Of a stretch of DNA of 46,388 nt, positions 18,119-27,309 are shown in pieces. This DNA is from Blastopirellula sp. (GTDB taxonomy: Bacteria > Planctomycetota > Planctomycetia > Pirellulales > Pirellulaceae). Made by a program: the position numbers and the translations under genes. Location of the stretch: positions 683-47,070 of the forward strand of contig NVWB01000030.1 in the NCBI GenBank assembly GCA_002733575.1, in the 5' to 3' direction. Numbering within the stretch: the stretch's first letter is position 1; each line of letters begins with the position of its first letter. Under the pieces are notes generated by a model. It ran no database searches. It had not been told where the DNA came from and saw only the letters and a program-made list of their open reading frames with translations.

Positions 18119-20320
18119 ATGAGTTCAAATTCCACAATCCGCAATAACCCCATTGTTCGCTTGCGAGCCGATCTGAAGATCGTGCAGCAACGCACTGGTG
18201 TTGCGCCCCGCTGGATTGTGAAAGACCCCGTGACACTTAAATACTATTACTTCGCTAAGAAGGAAATGTATATCATGCGATTGCTCGATGGGCAGCATTC
18301 GCTTGAAGAGATAAAAACGGAGTACGAAAAACATTTTGCCCCACATAAAATCTCCTACAAAGAAATTGAAGGCTTCTGCCACTCCCTTCACACCAAAGGG
18401 CTCGCAATTGCCAAGGCCGCCGCTCAAGGCGATGTTTTACTAAAACGAAGTCATAAACAACGATTGCTAAAATCGCTAACCGCCCCACTAAACCTACTGG
18501 CCATTCGCTTACCAGGCGTTGATCCCGAGCGTTTTTTGACCGCCACTTTTTCACTGGTGGGTTGGCTATTTCATCCCTTCATGGTGACGCTTGTTTTGTT
18601 GAATGCGTTTTGCCTGTTGGCACTTGGTGCTTTGCATGCCAATGAAGTCTCTAGCAAACTTCCAACCGCCCGAGAATTATTTCAAGGTGAGAATCTATTC
18701 TGGATGATGCTGGTATTAGGCGTTATCAAAATTTTTCACGAACTAGGGCATGCCTATGCCTGCAAACGATTTGGCGGCGAATGCCATGAAATTGGCGTAA
18801 TGCTGCTGGCTTTTATGCCTTGCATGTACTGTAATGTTTCCGATGCTTGGATGTTGCCAGAACGGAGGAAGCGAATATTTATTTCCGCCGCAGGAATTTA
18901 TATCGAACTGATTCTGGCTTCAGTTTGCAGTTTACTCTGGTACTTCAGTCAGCCAGGCTTGTTAAACTCGCTTTGCATGAATGTCATGTTCGTGTGTAGT
19001 GTCGGAACGATCTTGATCAATGCCAACCCTTTGATGCGTTACGATGGTTACTATATTTTTGCTGACTGGGTGAATGTACCGAATCTGTCGCAACAAGCGA
19101 AGGAAGCCCTGATGCAACCGATCAAAAATTGGTTTTTGAATAAAACCCCGAGACAACTTCCGCTAGATGCCAATGTTTGGTTTTTACGCCTGTTTTGCGT
19201 GGCATCACTCGTCTATCGTGTGTTTGTCATTTCGTTAATTCTGTGGTTTGCCTATGACTATCTTGAACGTCATGACATGCGTATGCTGGCAGATCTTATT
19301 TTAGTCGCAACCTTGGGTGGGCTGCTGTTGCAACCGATCATCCGCACTGTCCATTGGTGGAGAACTCCGATGAATGTCCGTACCATTAGAACTCGTCGTG
19401 TCATACTGGCCAGTCTAGTAGCTGTTAGCCTATTTGCTGGCATTGCCTCGATTCCACTCTCGACTCGAGTTCGGGCACACGCATTGAGTGAATTCGCCGA
19501 TGAACACCGCATTTCAATTCCTATCGAAGGTCAACTAGTATCGTCCGTTCGCTCAGGAAAATTAGTTCAAAAAGGCGACACGCTGGCAACCCTCGAAAAT
19601 CTGGAACTGAAAGCAGAGTTGATTGTCCTCGAAGGCAAGCTGAACTCGGCCAAACGCGAACTTGAAAACTTACGTCTACTCAGCAACAATAATCCAGCCG
19701 TATCAACCAGCATTCCAACTGCGACCTCAACGGTTCAAGACTTTCAAAATCAATACGATCATTTAAGACAAGACATCGAACGACTCACCATTGTTGCCAC
19801 GAGTGATGGTGTCGTCTTTCCACCGCAAATATCGCTGAGTAAAGAGAGCCAACAAACACTTCCCCAGTGGACTGGCACACCGTTGGATGTAGAAAACACC
19901 GATTGCTTTCTAGAGCGTAGCACGCATTTTTGTTCCATTGCCCAACCACATTCGCTACAAACCCGATTGTTGATTACGCAAGATGACGTAGAACTTATCA
20001 AAATCGGCGATCAAGTCGAAATCATGCTCGATGGATTGTCTCTTCAAACCTTGAAGGGATCGATCATCGAAATCTCTCACGATCAACTCAAAGAAGCCCC
20101 CCGCAACTTGGCGTTAGGGGCCGACTTGGCGATAACACAAAATGAACAAGGCAAAACAGTTCCACTAGAACCCTGCTATCAAGCCATCGTGCAGTTCGAT
20201 ACTGTGCCGGACAATCTACTGCCTGGCTCCCGTGGTCGAGCGGTTATTACTGGGCGAACTCAAACCATTGGGCAGCGTGTGCTACGGTTTTTGAACTTGA
20301 ATTTCCGCTTTGCGAGTTAA
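18119..20320 (+). CDS. PqqD-like / M50 site-2 protease / HlyD fusion protein
   Basis: 733 residues. Residues about 20-100 look like a PqqD-type winged helix ('KEMYIMRLLDGQHSLEEI'). Several membrane segments follow between about 145 and 445. The M50 zinc motif H207-E-x-x-H211 (HELGH) is in one helix, and the third-ligand motif is 'NANPLMRYDGYY' at 301-312 with D309. After the last helix (about 428-446) comes a periplasmic lipoyl/HlyD part (455-500), a coiled coil (500-590) and a beta-barrel (about 640-720). The active-site residues are intact. A membrane protease joined to a peptide-recognition domain and an adaptor suggests peptide processing coupled to export. This architecture is known from planctomycete genomes as 'M50/HlyD', but its job is unknown. 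Confidence 0.86.
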   Translation: MSSNSTIRNNPIVRLRADLKIVQQRTGVAPRWIVKDPVTLKYYYFAKKEMYIMRLLDGQHSLEEIKTEYEKHFAPHKISYKEIEGFCHSLHTKGLAIAKAAAQGDVLLKRSHKQRLLKSLTAPLNLLAIRLPGVDPERFLTATFSLVGWLFHPFMVTLVLLNAFCLLALGALHANEVSSKLPTARELFQGENLFWMMLVLGVIKIFHELGHAYACKRFGGECHEIGVMLLAFMPCMYCNVSDAWMLPERRKRIFISAAGIYIELILASVCSLLWYFSQPGLLNSLCMNVMFVCSVGTILINANPLMRYDGYYIFADWVNVPNLSQQAKEALMQPIKNWFLNKTPRQLPLDANVWFLRLFCVASLVYRVFVISLILWFAYDYLERHDMRMLADLILVATLGGLLLQPIIRTVHWWRTPMNVRTIRTRRVILASLVAVSLFAGIASIPLSTRVRAHALSEFADEHRISIPIEGQLVSSVRSGKLVQKGDTLATLENLELKAELIVLEGKLNSAKRELENLRLLSNNNPAVSTSIPTATSTVQDFQNQYDHLRQDIERLTIVATSDGVVFPPQISLSKESQQTLPQWTGTPLDVENTDCFLERSTHFCSIAQPHSLQTRLLITQDDVELIKIGDQVEIMLDGLSLQTLKGSIIEISHDQLKEAPRNLALGADLAITQNEQGKTVPLEPCYQAIVQFDTVPDNLLPGSRGRAVITGRTQTIGQRVLRFLNLNFRFAS

Positions 20321-20423
20321 TTCCACTCTCTTGATAGTTCACTGAATCCTGCTATTTTAGTTTCTGTTAGTCGGAACTTACTCTGACTCACCTTAACTCA
20401 TTAGCAAACTGATAGATTCAGAT

Positions 20424-21857
20424 ATGAATACCCACGACCACGCTTCAAATAAACGCCCTGGCACACTGGCCGAACTTCGCCAATCTGGCTGGCAATCGAA
20501 AACCGTCAAGCAAGAGCTCCAAGACAACTTCATTCATGCGCTGACTGAAAAACAGACTCTCTACCCAGGCATTCTTGGTTACGACGACACCGTCATCCCC
20601 GAGATCAATCTGGCGTTGATCGCTGGCCACGACATGCTGTTCCTGGGTGAAAAAGGACAGGCCAAAAGCAAATTGATGCGAATGCTTTCTCTGTTTCTAG
20701 ATGAAGTTGTCCCGTATCTTGATGTCCCTGGCTGTGTGGTGCATGAAGATCCTTATCACCCAATCACCGGTATTGCCCAAGACTTTGTCGCATCGCACGC
20801 CGAGGAAGAAATCCCCATCGCATGGTGGTCTCGTGAAGATCGTTATGCCGAACGATTGGCCCCTGGCACCAAGTTTGCGGATGTCATCGGCGAGATCGAT
20901 CCGGCCAAACTTGCAGGCGGGGTCAGCATGTCTACCGAAGAAGCGCTACACTTTGGGCTCATTCCCCGCATGCATCGGGGCATTTTTGCTATGAATGAAC
21001 TGCCAGAACTTGACGAACTGGTGCAAGTCGGATTGTTCAACATGCTAGAAGAACGTGACGTACAAATCCGCGGCTTTCCAGTTCGATTTGAAGTTGATCT
21101 ACTGCTGTTATTTTCAGCCAACCCGGCCACTTATAACCGCAGCGGCAAAGTCATTCCGCAATTAAAAGACCGCATCGGCACGGTGATCCATACGCATTAC
21201 CCACGCGAACGTGAATTGGGTATCAACATCATGCAGCAAGAATCAAACATGGATCTTGATGGCGATTACCCTGTGATTGTGCCGTACTTCATTAACGAAG
21301 TGCTTGAACAAATCACGATCTGTGCCCGGAAGAGCAAGTTCGTGGATCATGAGTCAGGCGTGAGTGCCCGATTTAGTATTGCCAACTATCGCACGGTAGT
21401 GGCCAGTGCTCGTCAGCGGGCGATCTTACTTCAGGAAAAACCAGCAGTGGCCCGTCTGTCAGACTTGGGTCACATTTATTCTTCAGCACTCGGCAAGTTG
21501 GAACTCGACATGATGGGCAGCCATCAAATGTCTGAGAAACAAGTTCTTGATGCCTTGATTGCTGAAGCGGTGGGCATTGTGTTTGAAGAATATGTCGAAG
21601 CCCATGGCTTGGCCGAAATCGGAGAGATCTTTAGCAAAGGGGTCAAAATCGAAGTCGGCGACTTGCTTCCCTCGTCGCATTATTCCGAGCGATTACAACG
21701 CGTGCCGCCTATATGGGACAAAGCGTTCGAGTTAAACGCATCCGATAACGACGCCATGCGGGCCTCGTGCGTAGAGTTCGTGTTAGCCGGGCTGTATAGC
21801 CAAAACCGAATTTCACGCGGACAACAACATGGGCAGATTGAGTACGAGTTTGAGTAG
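20424..21857 (+). CDS. ChlI/MoxR-type AAA+ ATPase
   Basis: 477 residues, soluble. Walker A is GEKGQAKS at 75-82, a GxxGxxKS form. '[14 protein letters not shown]' is the Walker B/DE region. '[27 protein letters not shown]' supplies sensor 1 and the arginine finger region. It most resembles magnesium-chelatase subunit I-like and MoxR ATPases, which usually act with a VWA-domain partner. No VWA gene is adjacent. It lies 103 nt after the M50/HlyD gene on the same strand and ends 16 nt before the convergent glycosyltransferase gene. It may belong to the adaptor module or stand alone. Chlorophyll synthesis is not implied. Confidence 0.85.
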   Translation: MNTHDHASNKRPGTLAELRQSGWQSKTVKQELQDNFIHALTEKQTLYPGILGYDDTVIPEINLALIAGHDMLFLGEKGQAKSKLMRMLSLFLDEVVPYLDVPGCVVHEDPYHPITGIAQDFVASHAEEEIPIAWWSREDRYAERLAPGTKFADVIGEIDPAKLAGGVSMSTEEALHFGLIPRMHRGIFAMNELPELDELVQVGLFNMLEERDVQIRGFPVRFEVDLLLLFSANPATYNRSGKVIPQLKDRIGTVIHTHYPRERELGINIMQQESNMDLDGDYPVIVPYFINEVLEQITICARKSKFVDHESGVSARFSIANYRTVVASARQRAILLQEKPAVARLSDLGHIYSSALGKLELDMMGSHQMSEKQVLDALIAEAVGIVFEEYVEAHGLAEIGEIFSKGVKIEVGDLLPSSHYSERLQRVPPIWDKAFELNASDNDAMRASCVEFVLAGLYSQNRISRGQQHGQIEYEFE

Positions 21858-21873
21858 ACAAACAGGTGCGTGA

Positions 21874-23481
21874 TTAATCCTCAACACGTTCTAACAAACG
21901 CACGCGAACACCTGGATAATTTTCTTCTAACAAGATCTTCAAATGGATGGCAGCCATCTCTTTGTGTCGAGATTGATTTATCGAATTTTCTAATTGTTGA
22001 ATAACCAGATTGCAAGGATCCGCTCCTGTTACAGGGTGAACTCTTCCTCTTACCACAATAGTAAATCGTTTCGAATTCCCTAGTTTTTGCAACTGCCACG
22101 GTTCAAGCTTTCCCGCGTTGCGATAGGCAAGCGGAATCAAGTGAGCATCAAAGTTCAAAGGATAAGCAGACGTGAGCGGTAATAAAGAATAATTGACTAA
22201 CGAAGGCTCCGAAGACTGTCGCAAACCATCAGATTCGATCAATCCACTTTTCAATAAAATCGGCCCCGATTGATACGGCTCTTCTCGATTTAATAACTGC
22301 ACGGTCGAACGCCAGTCTTCGTATCGCATACGATACAAGTCATGTGGCAGCCGATGATCGTAGAGAGAACCACTAATGGTGCTCAGGACAAAAGGTAGTC
22401 CAAGACAAACAAACATTGAAGTCACCAGCACTCCCTTACGAATCATTCCAAAAATTAAACCCGCTAACAAAAACAGCCCACCCAACGAAACGATCAGATA
22501 TCGATTCATGAATAAATGCAACCAACCTTGGTAAGTCAACACCCAGGCCAAGATAACAGGTAACATGACCGCAGCACTTACGAAAAGAAATCGCATGCTC
22601 AGATCGGAACCCGAGGTTGATCTTTCTTCTTTATCCGCTGCAACCAATCTACGATACAAATGATCGATGCACCACAAAACCGCAGGAACAAGCAACAACA
22701 ACCACATCGGCAGGATCGTGAATATCTCTGTAACACTGTTTACCTTAACAAAACTGGCCCAATTCTCTTTTCGTGCATGAACCTCCAGTAAGTGTGACAT
22801 TACCGGCAAACATAATACCAAGCTACAACCCATCATCAGAGTTGCGTCATACAAAGACTGAAATTTTTTAGTCATGCAACAACATACCACCACCGCCAAA
22901 CATTCGGCAACAAGAATCAAGCCGGTAGTATAATGCAAATAAATCATCAAGCTGGTTAGCAAAACGCAAGTAATCATCTTGCTTATCGTGCGATGGAGAA
23001 TCAGCTCTACCAAGAAGTAAATCTGCAACACTCCAATCAACTGAGCCGCAGCATACGACCGGGCTTCGGTGGCAAAGAAGATTTGATCTCGATCAATTGC
23101 GATCAACACACCGGCCAAAACTCCAGCCCAGAGATTCTTGGTCCATCGAGTCACAATCCAAGTCACGATGGATGCCAACAGCGTTCCGGCCAGCAGGGCA
23201 GGGAAGCGGAGCCCGAATTCGTTGTAGCCCAAAACCGTGGTGCAGCAGCGTGTAATATAGAAGAACAGGGGATGATTATTCCCTTGCATGGCCCGCTTTG
23301 AGATTTCGCTCCAAGAGCCACCAATCGACCACGCCGTATGGAGTTCGTCGACCCAGAGGCTTTCAGTTAGAGCGGGTAACCTTAAACAAAGTGACAACAG
23401 GCCAACACCCAACAGCGCAACAGGAAGCACCCAAGGCTGTTTTGATGTAATAATCGGCTTATTGATTTCAGAACTACTCAC
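21874..23481 (-). CDS. GT39-like (PMT/ArnT family) membrane glycosyltransferase
   Basis: 535 residues from GTG 23481; a TTG at 23529 would add 16 residues and no ATG is near, so the start is uncertain. The first loop has 'LRLPALTESLWVDELHTAW', where the Asp-Glu pair is the catalytic or metal-binding motif of GT-C enzymes. Then 'NNHPLFFYITRCC' and 'GLRFPALLAGTLLAS' match the PMT_2 pattern. About ten hydrophobic segments follow, and the C-terminal about 130 residues are periplasmic. It would move a sugar from a lipid-linked donor to protein, lipid or glycan. It is last in a minus-strand operon with ExeA-like and CpsD-like ATPases. Confidence 0.8.
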   Translation of the reverse strand: MSSSEINKPIITSKQPWVLPVALLGVGLLSLCLRLPALTESLWVDELHTAWSIGGSWSEISKRAMQGNNHPLFFYITRCCTTVLGYNEFGLRFPALLAGTLLASIVTWIVTRWTKNLWAGVLAGVLIAIDRDQIFFATEARSYAAAQLIGVLQIYFLVELILHRTISKMITCVLLTSLMIYLHYTTGLILVAECLAVVVCCCMTKKFQSLYDATLMMGCSLVLCLPVMSHLLEVHARKENWASFVKVNSVTEIFTILPMWLLLLVPAVLWCIDHLYRRLVAADKEERSTSGSDLSMRFLFVSAAVMLPVILAWVLTYQGWLHLFMNRYLIVSLGGLFLLAGLIFGMIRKGVLVTSMFVCLGLPFVLSTISGSLYDHRLPHDLYRMRYEDWRSTVQLLNREEPYQSGPILLKSGLIESDGLRQSSEPSLVNYSLLPLTSAYPLNFDAHLIPLAYRNAGKLEPWQLQKLGNSKRFTIVVRGRVHPVTGADPCNLVIQQLENSINQSRHKEMAAIHLKILLEENYPGVRVRLLERVED

Positions 23482-23541
23482 GCAAAACGATTGTACTTGC
23501 CCGCACTCGTTTATGCTGCGCCAGACCAAAATAATTGAGAA

Positions 23542-24381
23542 TTAATTTGATGAAACGGAGACCAATTCACCATGCACCGATTCAATTTGATCTGGTGTGA
23601 TATATTGTAAGCCTTCGGCAAAACCGATGAGTAAAGCCAAATCACACAACCGGTTAATTCTTCGAGGCACGCCATCGGTCAATTCATACAAAACTTCGAG
23701 TGCATCCTCAAGGAAAATCTCTTCTTTGGCGCCTGCCGCTAACAGTCGATGGTTGACATAGGCGGAAGTCTCGTCTTGATTCAAAGCTTGAAGCAGGCAT
23801 TTCACACCCAACCGCTCTTCAAAGTCAGGCATTTTGTCAAGCACTTTCAACAAACCGGGCTGCCCAACTAATAACAGGCTCAAGTCAAGCTGACCATTTG
23901 TTTCCAAATTTGACAACAGCCGCAAAGTTTCCAGCGACCCATAGTCGGCCAACAGTTGGGCTTCGTCAATGGCAATAACCGCATGTTTACCTTGTTGAGT
24001 ATTTTCCGAGAGCCGCCTTGAGATCCAATCAATCGATTGCCCCACACCGGGCCAGCTTCCCTCTTGCGACAAGGGCCCTTGATTTGAATGAAAACCAAGT
24101 TGAATCGCCAAAAACCCAAGCAACTGCTCTGGTGACATCTGTGGATAGACCAGATGAACACTAGGTGTGAAATGTGCAGGCAACTGCGAAAGCAAAGTTC
24201 GTGTTAGCATCGACTTGCCAAGCCCTGAAGCACCCGCCAGCAATGCCACTCCGCGTCGATTTTCTACTGCGTATCGCAGTTTCAACAACGCACCTTGAGT
24301 TGACTCCGATGGAAAATAAAAATCGGAGATGGTTGTATTTTCAAACGGCCGAGCGTTTAACTTCCAATACGCTTTATACAC
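23542..24381 (-). CDS. ExeA/GspA-like AAA ATPase
   Basis: 279 residues, GTG start at 24381. The N-terminus 'YKAYWKLNARPFENT' is typical of ExeA-like ATPases. Walker A AGASGLGKS is at about 50-58 and Walker B 'HAVIAIDEAQLL' at about 133-144. 'LLSNLETNGQLDLSLLLVGQ' and 'GVPRRINRLCDLALLIGF' are conserved too. Such proteins occur in type II secretion (ExeA) and in exosortase-linked exopolysaccharide loci. The C-terminal peptidoglycan-binding domain of true ExeA is absent. With a CpsD-like gene upstream and a glycosyltransferase downstream, an exopolysaccharide-type role is the better guess. Confidence 0.86.
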   Translation of the reverse strand: MYKAYWKLNARPFENTTISDFYFPSESTQGALLKLRYAVENRRGVALLAGASGLGKSMLTRTLLSQLPAHFTPSVHLVYPQMSPEQLLGFLAIQLGFHSNQGPLSQEGSWPGVGQSIDWISRRLSENTQQGKHAVIAIDEAQLLADYGSLETLRLLSNLETNGQLDLSLLLVGQPGLLKVLDKMPDFEERLGVKCLLQALNQDETSAYVNHRLLAAGAKEEIFLEDALEVLYELTDGVPRRINRLCDLALLIGFAEGLQYITPDQIESVHGELVSVSSN

Positions 24382-24418
24382 GTCAGGTTATCCTAATAGA
24401 TTAAATATGAGTGTAAAA

Positions 24419-25594
24419 CTAATCAACAAAGTTTTCAGTCACGCCAAGAATTGGGACACCAGCGGATGTCAACCGATTCACGACTTCCGTGATTTGCTCG
24501 TCAGTGTTTGTGCGAATATCTCGAACAATCATTGCCCCATCAATAAATTCAAGCGATTGTGGGAACTGATCGACACACCCGACATCAACAATAATCAAGT
24601 CGTAACTTGCGTGAATATGAGAAATTGTTTGCCGTAAACCTGCATAACTTGTACCAGACTCTGGTGCGTTGAATAGCGGAATCAAAGTCAGATTATCTGC
24701 CTTAGAATTCATGGCAATCTCTTCCGGAGTCTTGCCATAGTTTCCGGAAACGGCTTCCCAGCCTTGTTCGATCTGTACACCCATTTGGATGGCCAATGAA
24801 GGGTGATTTAAATTCGCATCAATCAAAGCGAGTCTCACACCATGATCGGAAAAAAGTTTCGCCAAACATAAAGCCAGTGTAGTGCAACCTACTCCAGAAG
24901 CATGACTGTGAATCGAAACCACTTTCTTTCCGATTTCAGCTTGCTGCATCAGGTACTCGCTAACATCTTCATAGCCTTCGAGACCACGCTCCATTAATTT
25001 TGTAACCATCTCTGGCCACGCAAAATCTGGGACTTCCCAACGAGGCTGAAATTTAGCAACAGGTGCATGTTGCAGCATCGGTTCAGCAACTGGCGGCTCT
25101 GGAACGGGAGCAATTGCAGCCGGTTCTTCCACTATTTGCTTCTCAGCAGCAGGATGTTCAACCTGATTTACCTGTTCTTGTTTCGGTTCATCTGGAAGGC
25201 TTTGTTTCGCTTTCTGGATGATCTTTTCTAGAGCTTTCGCAACGGCTTGGGTATTTTTTGAAGCATCGGCAAACATCGTGTCTGATCCGAAGCTCTGAGG
25301 TTTTTCCATCTGCGGTTCGACTGAAGATTCAATCGTGCTTGAACCACTTTGGCTAGGCTCTTCGATTCCCATCGGAGGCGAACCGGGCAAATCGACACGC
25401 ATGCCTTTAGCCTGCCAATGCTGAATTTGCTCGACTGTTGGACCTTGTGAACGCAACATTAGCTGTTGACGATTCATGGTCTGTTGGGCTGCGGATACAT
25501 TTGCATCTTCTTGATCAATCATGGTAGACATCTCGGATGGGTTGTTCGATTCCGCTGTGTAAGCACGGATAAATGCGCGATCTAATTGGCTCAT
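24419..25594 (-). CDS. CpsD/BY-kinase-like P-loop protein with degenerate Walker A
   Basis: 391 residues. Residues 1-175 are polar and low-complexity, rich in Gln, Pro and Glu. The P-loop domain starts at about 215: 'KVVSIHSHASGVGCTTLAL', then Walker A' 'VRLALIDANLNHPSL' and 'YDLIIVDVGCVD'. This is the layout of CapB/CpsD tyrosine kinases and MinD-like ATPases, but the Walker A lysine is Cys (GVGCTT) and no signature lysine precedes it. There is no C-terminal tyrosine cluster. It may bind nucleotide weakly or be a non-catalytic regulator. Its ATG overlaps the upstream stop (TAATG at 25594), so the two are translationally coupled. Confidence 0.82.
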   Translation of the reverse strand: MSQLDRAFIRAYTAESNNPSEMSTMIDQEDANVSAAQQTMNRQQLMLRSQGPTVEQIQHWQAKGMRVDLPGSPPMGIEEPSQSGSSTIESSVEPQMEKPQSFGSDTMFADASKNTQAVAKALEKIIQKAKQSLPDEPKQEQVNQVEHPAAEKQIVEEPAAIAPVPEPPVAEPMLQHAPVAKFQPRWEVPDFAWPEMVTKLMERGLEGYEDVSEYLMQQAEIGKKVVSIHSHASGVGCTTLALCLAKLFSDHGVRLALIDANLNHPSLAIQMGVQIEQGWEAVSGNYGKTPEEIAMNSKADNLTLIPLFNAPESGTSYAGLRQTISHIHASYDLIIVDVGCVDQFPQSLEFIDGAMIVRDIRTNTDEQITEVVNRLTSAGVPILGVTENFVD

Positions 25595-26982
25595 TATCGT
25601 GTCCTTGGAGCTGGTAGTTGGTTGCCATACAAGTTTGCCTGAAACGGCACATTTCGATCATCATGATTGGGTTGCAGTGGGGCAAAGTAACTTGGACCAC
25701 GGCTGCTAGGCACTGGATTATTGACTCTGTTTTCAGGTGTCACAGGGTAAGAAGAGTAAGTACCTTGGGCTTCACTTGAATAACTAGAGTTGGTCGGGTT
25801 AATCGTCACATTTTGTTGCGAGTAACCTTGATTCGTATTTGGAACAGAACTGCTATCCCATTGACCATTGAACTGCGGAGTCTCTGCTGTCCTGGTTTCT
25901 CTCCTCGCTAAACTCACACGCGTTGCCGTTGATCGAGGATCATTCTTCATCCAATGACCACTTTGGCGTGTATCAACATTCTCGATGATTTGTGGAGTGC
26001 GAATCGGCAAATTCGATGATTGATTGATCTGTGGTCCGGCGATCTGTGGTCCAGTGAAATGATCATGGTTCATATTTGGTTCGTGATTTTCAGTTTGAAC
26101 ACTTGCGGCTAAAGGCGGAGCCAGTTCTTCAAGCAGAGGGCCAACAATATCAACCTCGGCTTTGAAGTCGTTCGCTTGTTGAAAATTACCAGGGGTTAGC
26201 GGCAGTGAGATATTCGGAGAGCCAATGGAAGGCCCTGAGGCATATATCGTGGGAATCATTGCCAGATTTGTCGGACGAGTGATCGGAATCTCAACCGGGG
26301 TAGTCCACTGCGGTGCAACTGCTAATTCACCCGTATCAATGTCTAGTTCGATTTGTTCCTCTTCAACCGAGGTATAAAGTGAATCAATCGCTTCAGAAAA
26401 AGGATTGCCATTAATGACAAGGTAAGTCATCCACAACAAACTGGCGGCAACACCTGTGAGAAAGAAACCGTTTCGCCATTGATTTCCTTGAACTTGACGG
26501 AGCCGCTCTTTTCTTTTTTGATCCGCTTCTAATTTTTGTCTAGGAATTGCCGTTGCTGAAACAGCAACTACTTCCGTTGTTTTGCGAGTCTCAACTTTGG
26601 TCTCGGTATTTTCCTGCTCTGTTGCAGGCTGGTTGAGCGAAGAAGTCCGCTGATCCCAAGATTTTGAAACTGGTGGCTCTTGCACAACATCACTAGGCGG
26701 AAGCAGCAAGGACTCTTCTTTTGGTTCTTCTTCTGAATTCACCGAGAGATCGATAACCGCGTATGATGTCGTCTCTTCGACTGGTCTACTAATTACTTCG
26801 TCCGTCGAAATTGACTCCGAAGCCTGTTCGGCACTTGCAGGAGACTCCGGTTCATCGATAGAGATCGGAACCACAAGTGATGGTATACGAAGCAAAACCC
26901 GAGGCATGGCTGAAACAAGCTTTCGAGACGCACTGTTCGTCTTCGATGAGTCAGAGGTATCTTGCGGTTGTCGAAAATTCAT
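25594..26982 (-). CDS. Unknown single-pass membrane protein, partner of the CpsD-like protein
   Basis: 462 residues from ATG 26982, which has GGAAG 7 nt upstream. An ATG at 27063 would add 27 residues but has no RBS. A single membrane segment is at about 172-191 ('FFLTGVAASLLWMTYLVI'). The N-terminal part is acidic and the C-terminal part is rich in Pro, Asn, Gln and Ser, probably disordered. A short internal duplication (GPQIAGPQI) comes from repeated GATCTGTGGTCC. No known domain. Position and topology suggest a reduced Wzc/CapA-like membrane anchor for the P-loop protein, but no Wzz domain is visible. Confidence 0.72.
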   Translation of the reverse strand: MNFRQPQDTSDSSKTNSASRKLVSAMPRVLLRIPSLVVPISIDEPESPASAEQASESISTDEVISRPVEETTSYAVIDLSVNSEEEPKEESLLLPPSDVVQEPPVSKSWDQRTSSLNQPATEQENTETKVETRKTTEVVAVSATAIPRQKLEADQKRKERLRQVQGNQWRNGFFLTGVAASLLWMTYLVINGNPFSEAIDSLYTSVEEEQIELDIDTGELAVAPQWTTPVEIPITRPTNLAMIPTIYASGPSIGSPNISLPLTPGNFQQANDFKAEVDIVGPLLEELAPPLAASVQTENHEPNMNHDHFTGPQIAGPQINQSSNLPIRTPQIIENVDTRQSGHWMKNDPRSTATRVSLARRETRTAETPQFNGQWDSSSVPNTNQGYSQQNVTINPTNSSYSSEAQGTYSSYPVTPENRVNNPVPSSRGPSYFAPLQPNHDDRNVPFQANLYGNQLPAPRTR

Positions 26983-27161
26983 AATATGGCTTCCTTGCCT
27001 ATCCTGATGTAGATCACCTGATCTAACAACAAATGAACGAGGCGCAATGATGCGCGTATTCATTTCATCGGTTCCGATTAAGTCGATCTTTAGTCTTAGA
27101 GAAGAAATTCCTATTAGTAAAAATAGGTAATTTAATATCCGTTTTGTGCTCAGGCCGAACC

Positions 27162-27190
27162 TTGTCGTAACTTCTGCTATCTGGGATACT
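27162..27190 (+). promoter_or_regulatory. Possible promoter of metH
   Basis: TTGTCG (27162-27167), 17-nt spacer, GATACT (27185-27190), 119 nt upstream of the metH ATG. Consensus match only. No SAM, SAH or cobalamin riboswitch core was recognised in 27064-27309. Confidence 0.33.
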
Positions 27191-27309
27191 TAATAGCCTG
27201 TCTTCCAAGTCAAATGAATGTCCTCAGATACGATCCAACGAGGAACATACATCAAAGAATGTCCATCGTTTGAACTTAACCCCTTTAATACCAAGGCTTT
27301 ACCAATCAC

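Noticed and set aside
20424..21857. Magnesium chelatase for chlorophyll synthesis
   Set aside because: No ChlD/ChlH or other pigment genes; the family is used widely outside pigment synthesis.
27064..27309. SAM, SAH or cobalamin riboswitch ahead of metH
   Set aside because: None of the conserved core motifs or a matching set of helices could be found by eye.
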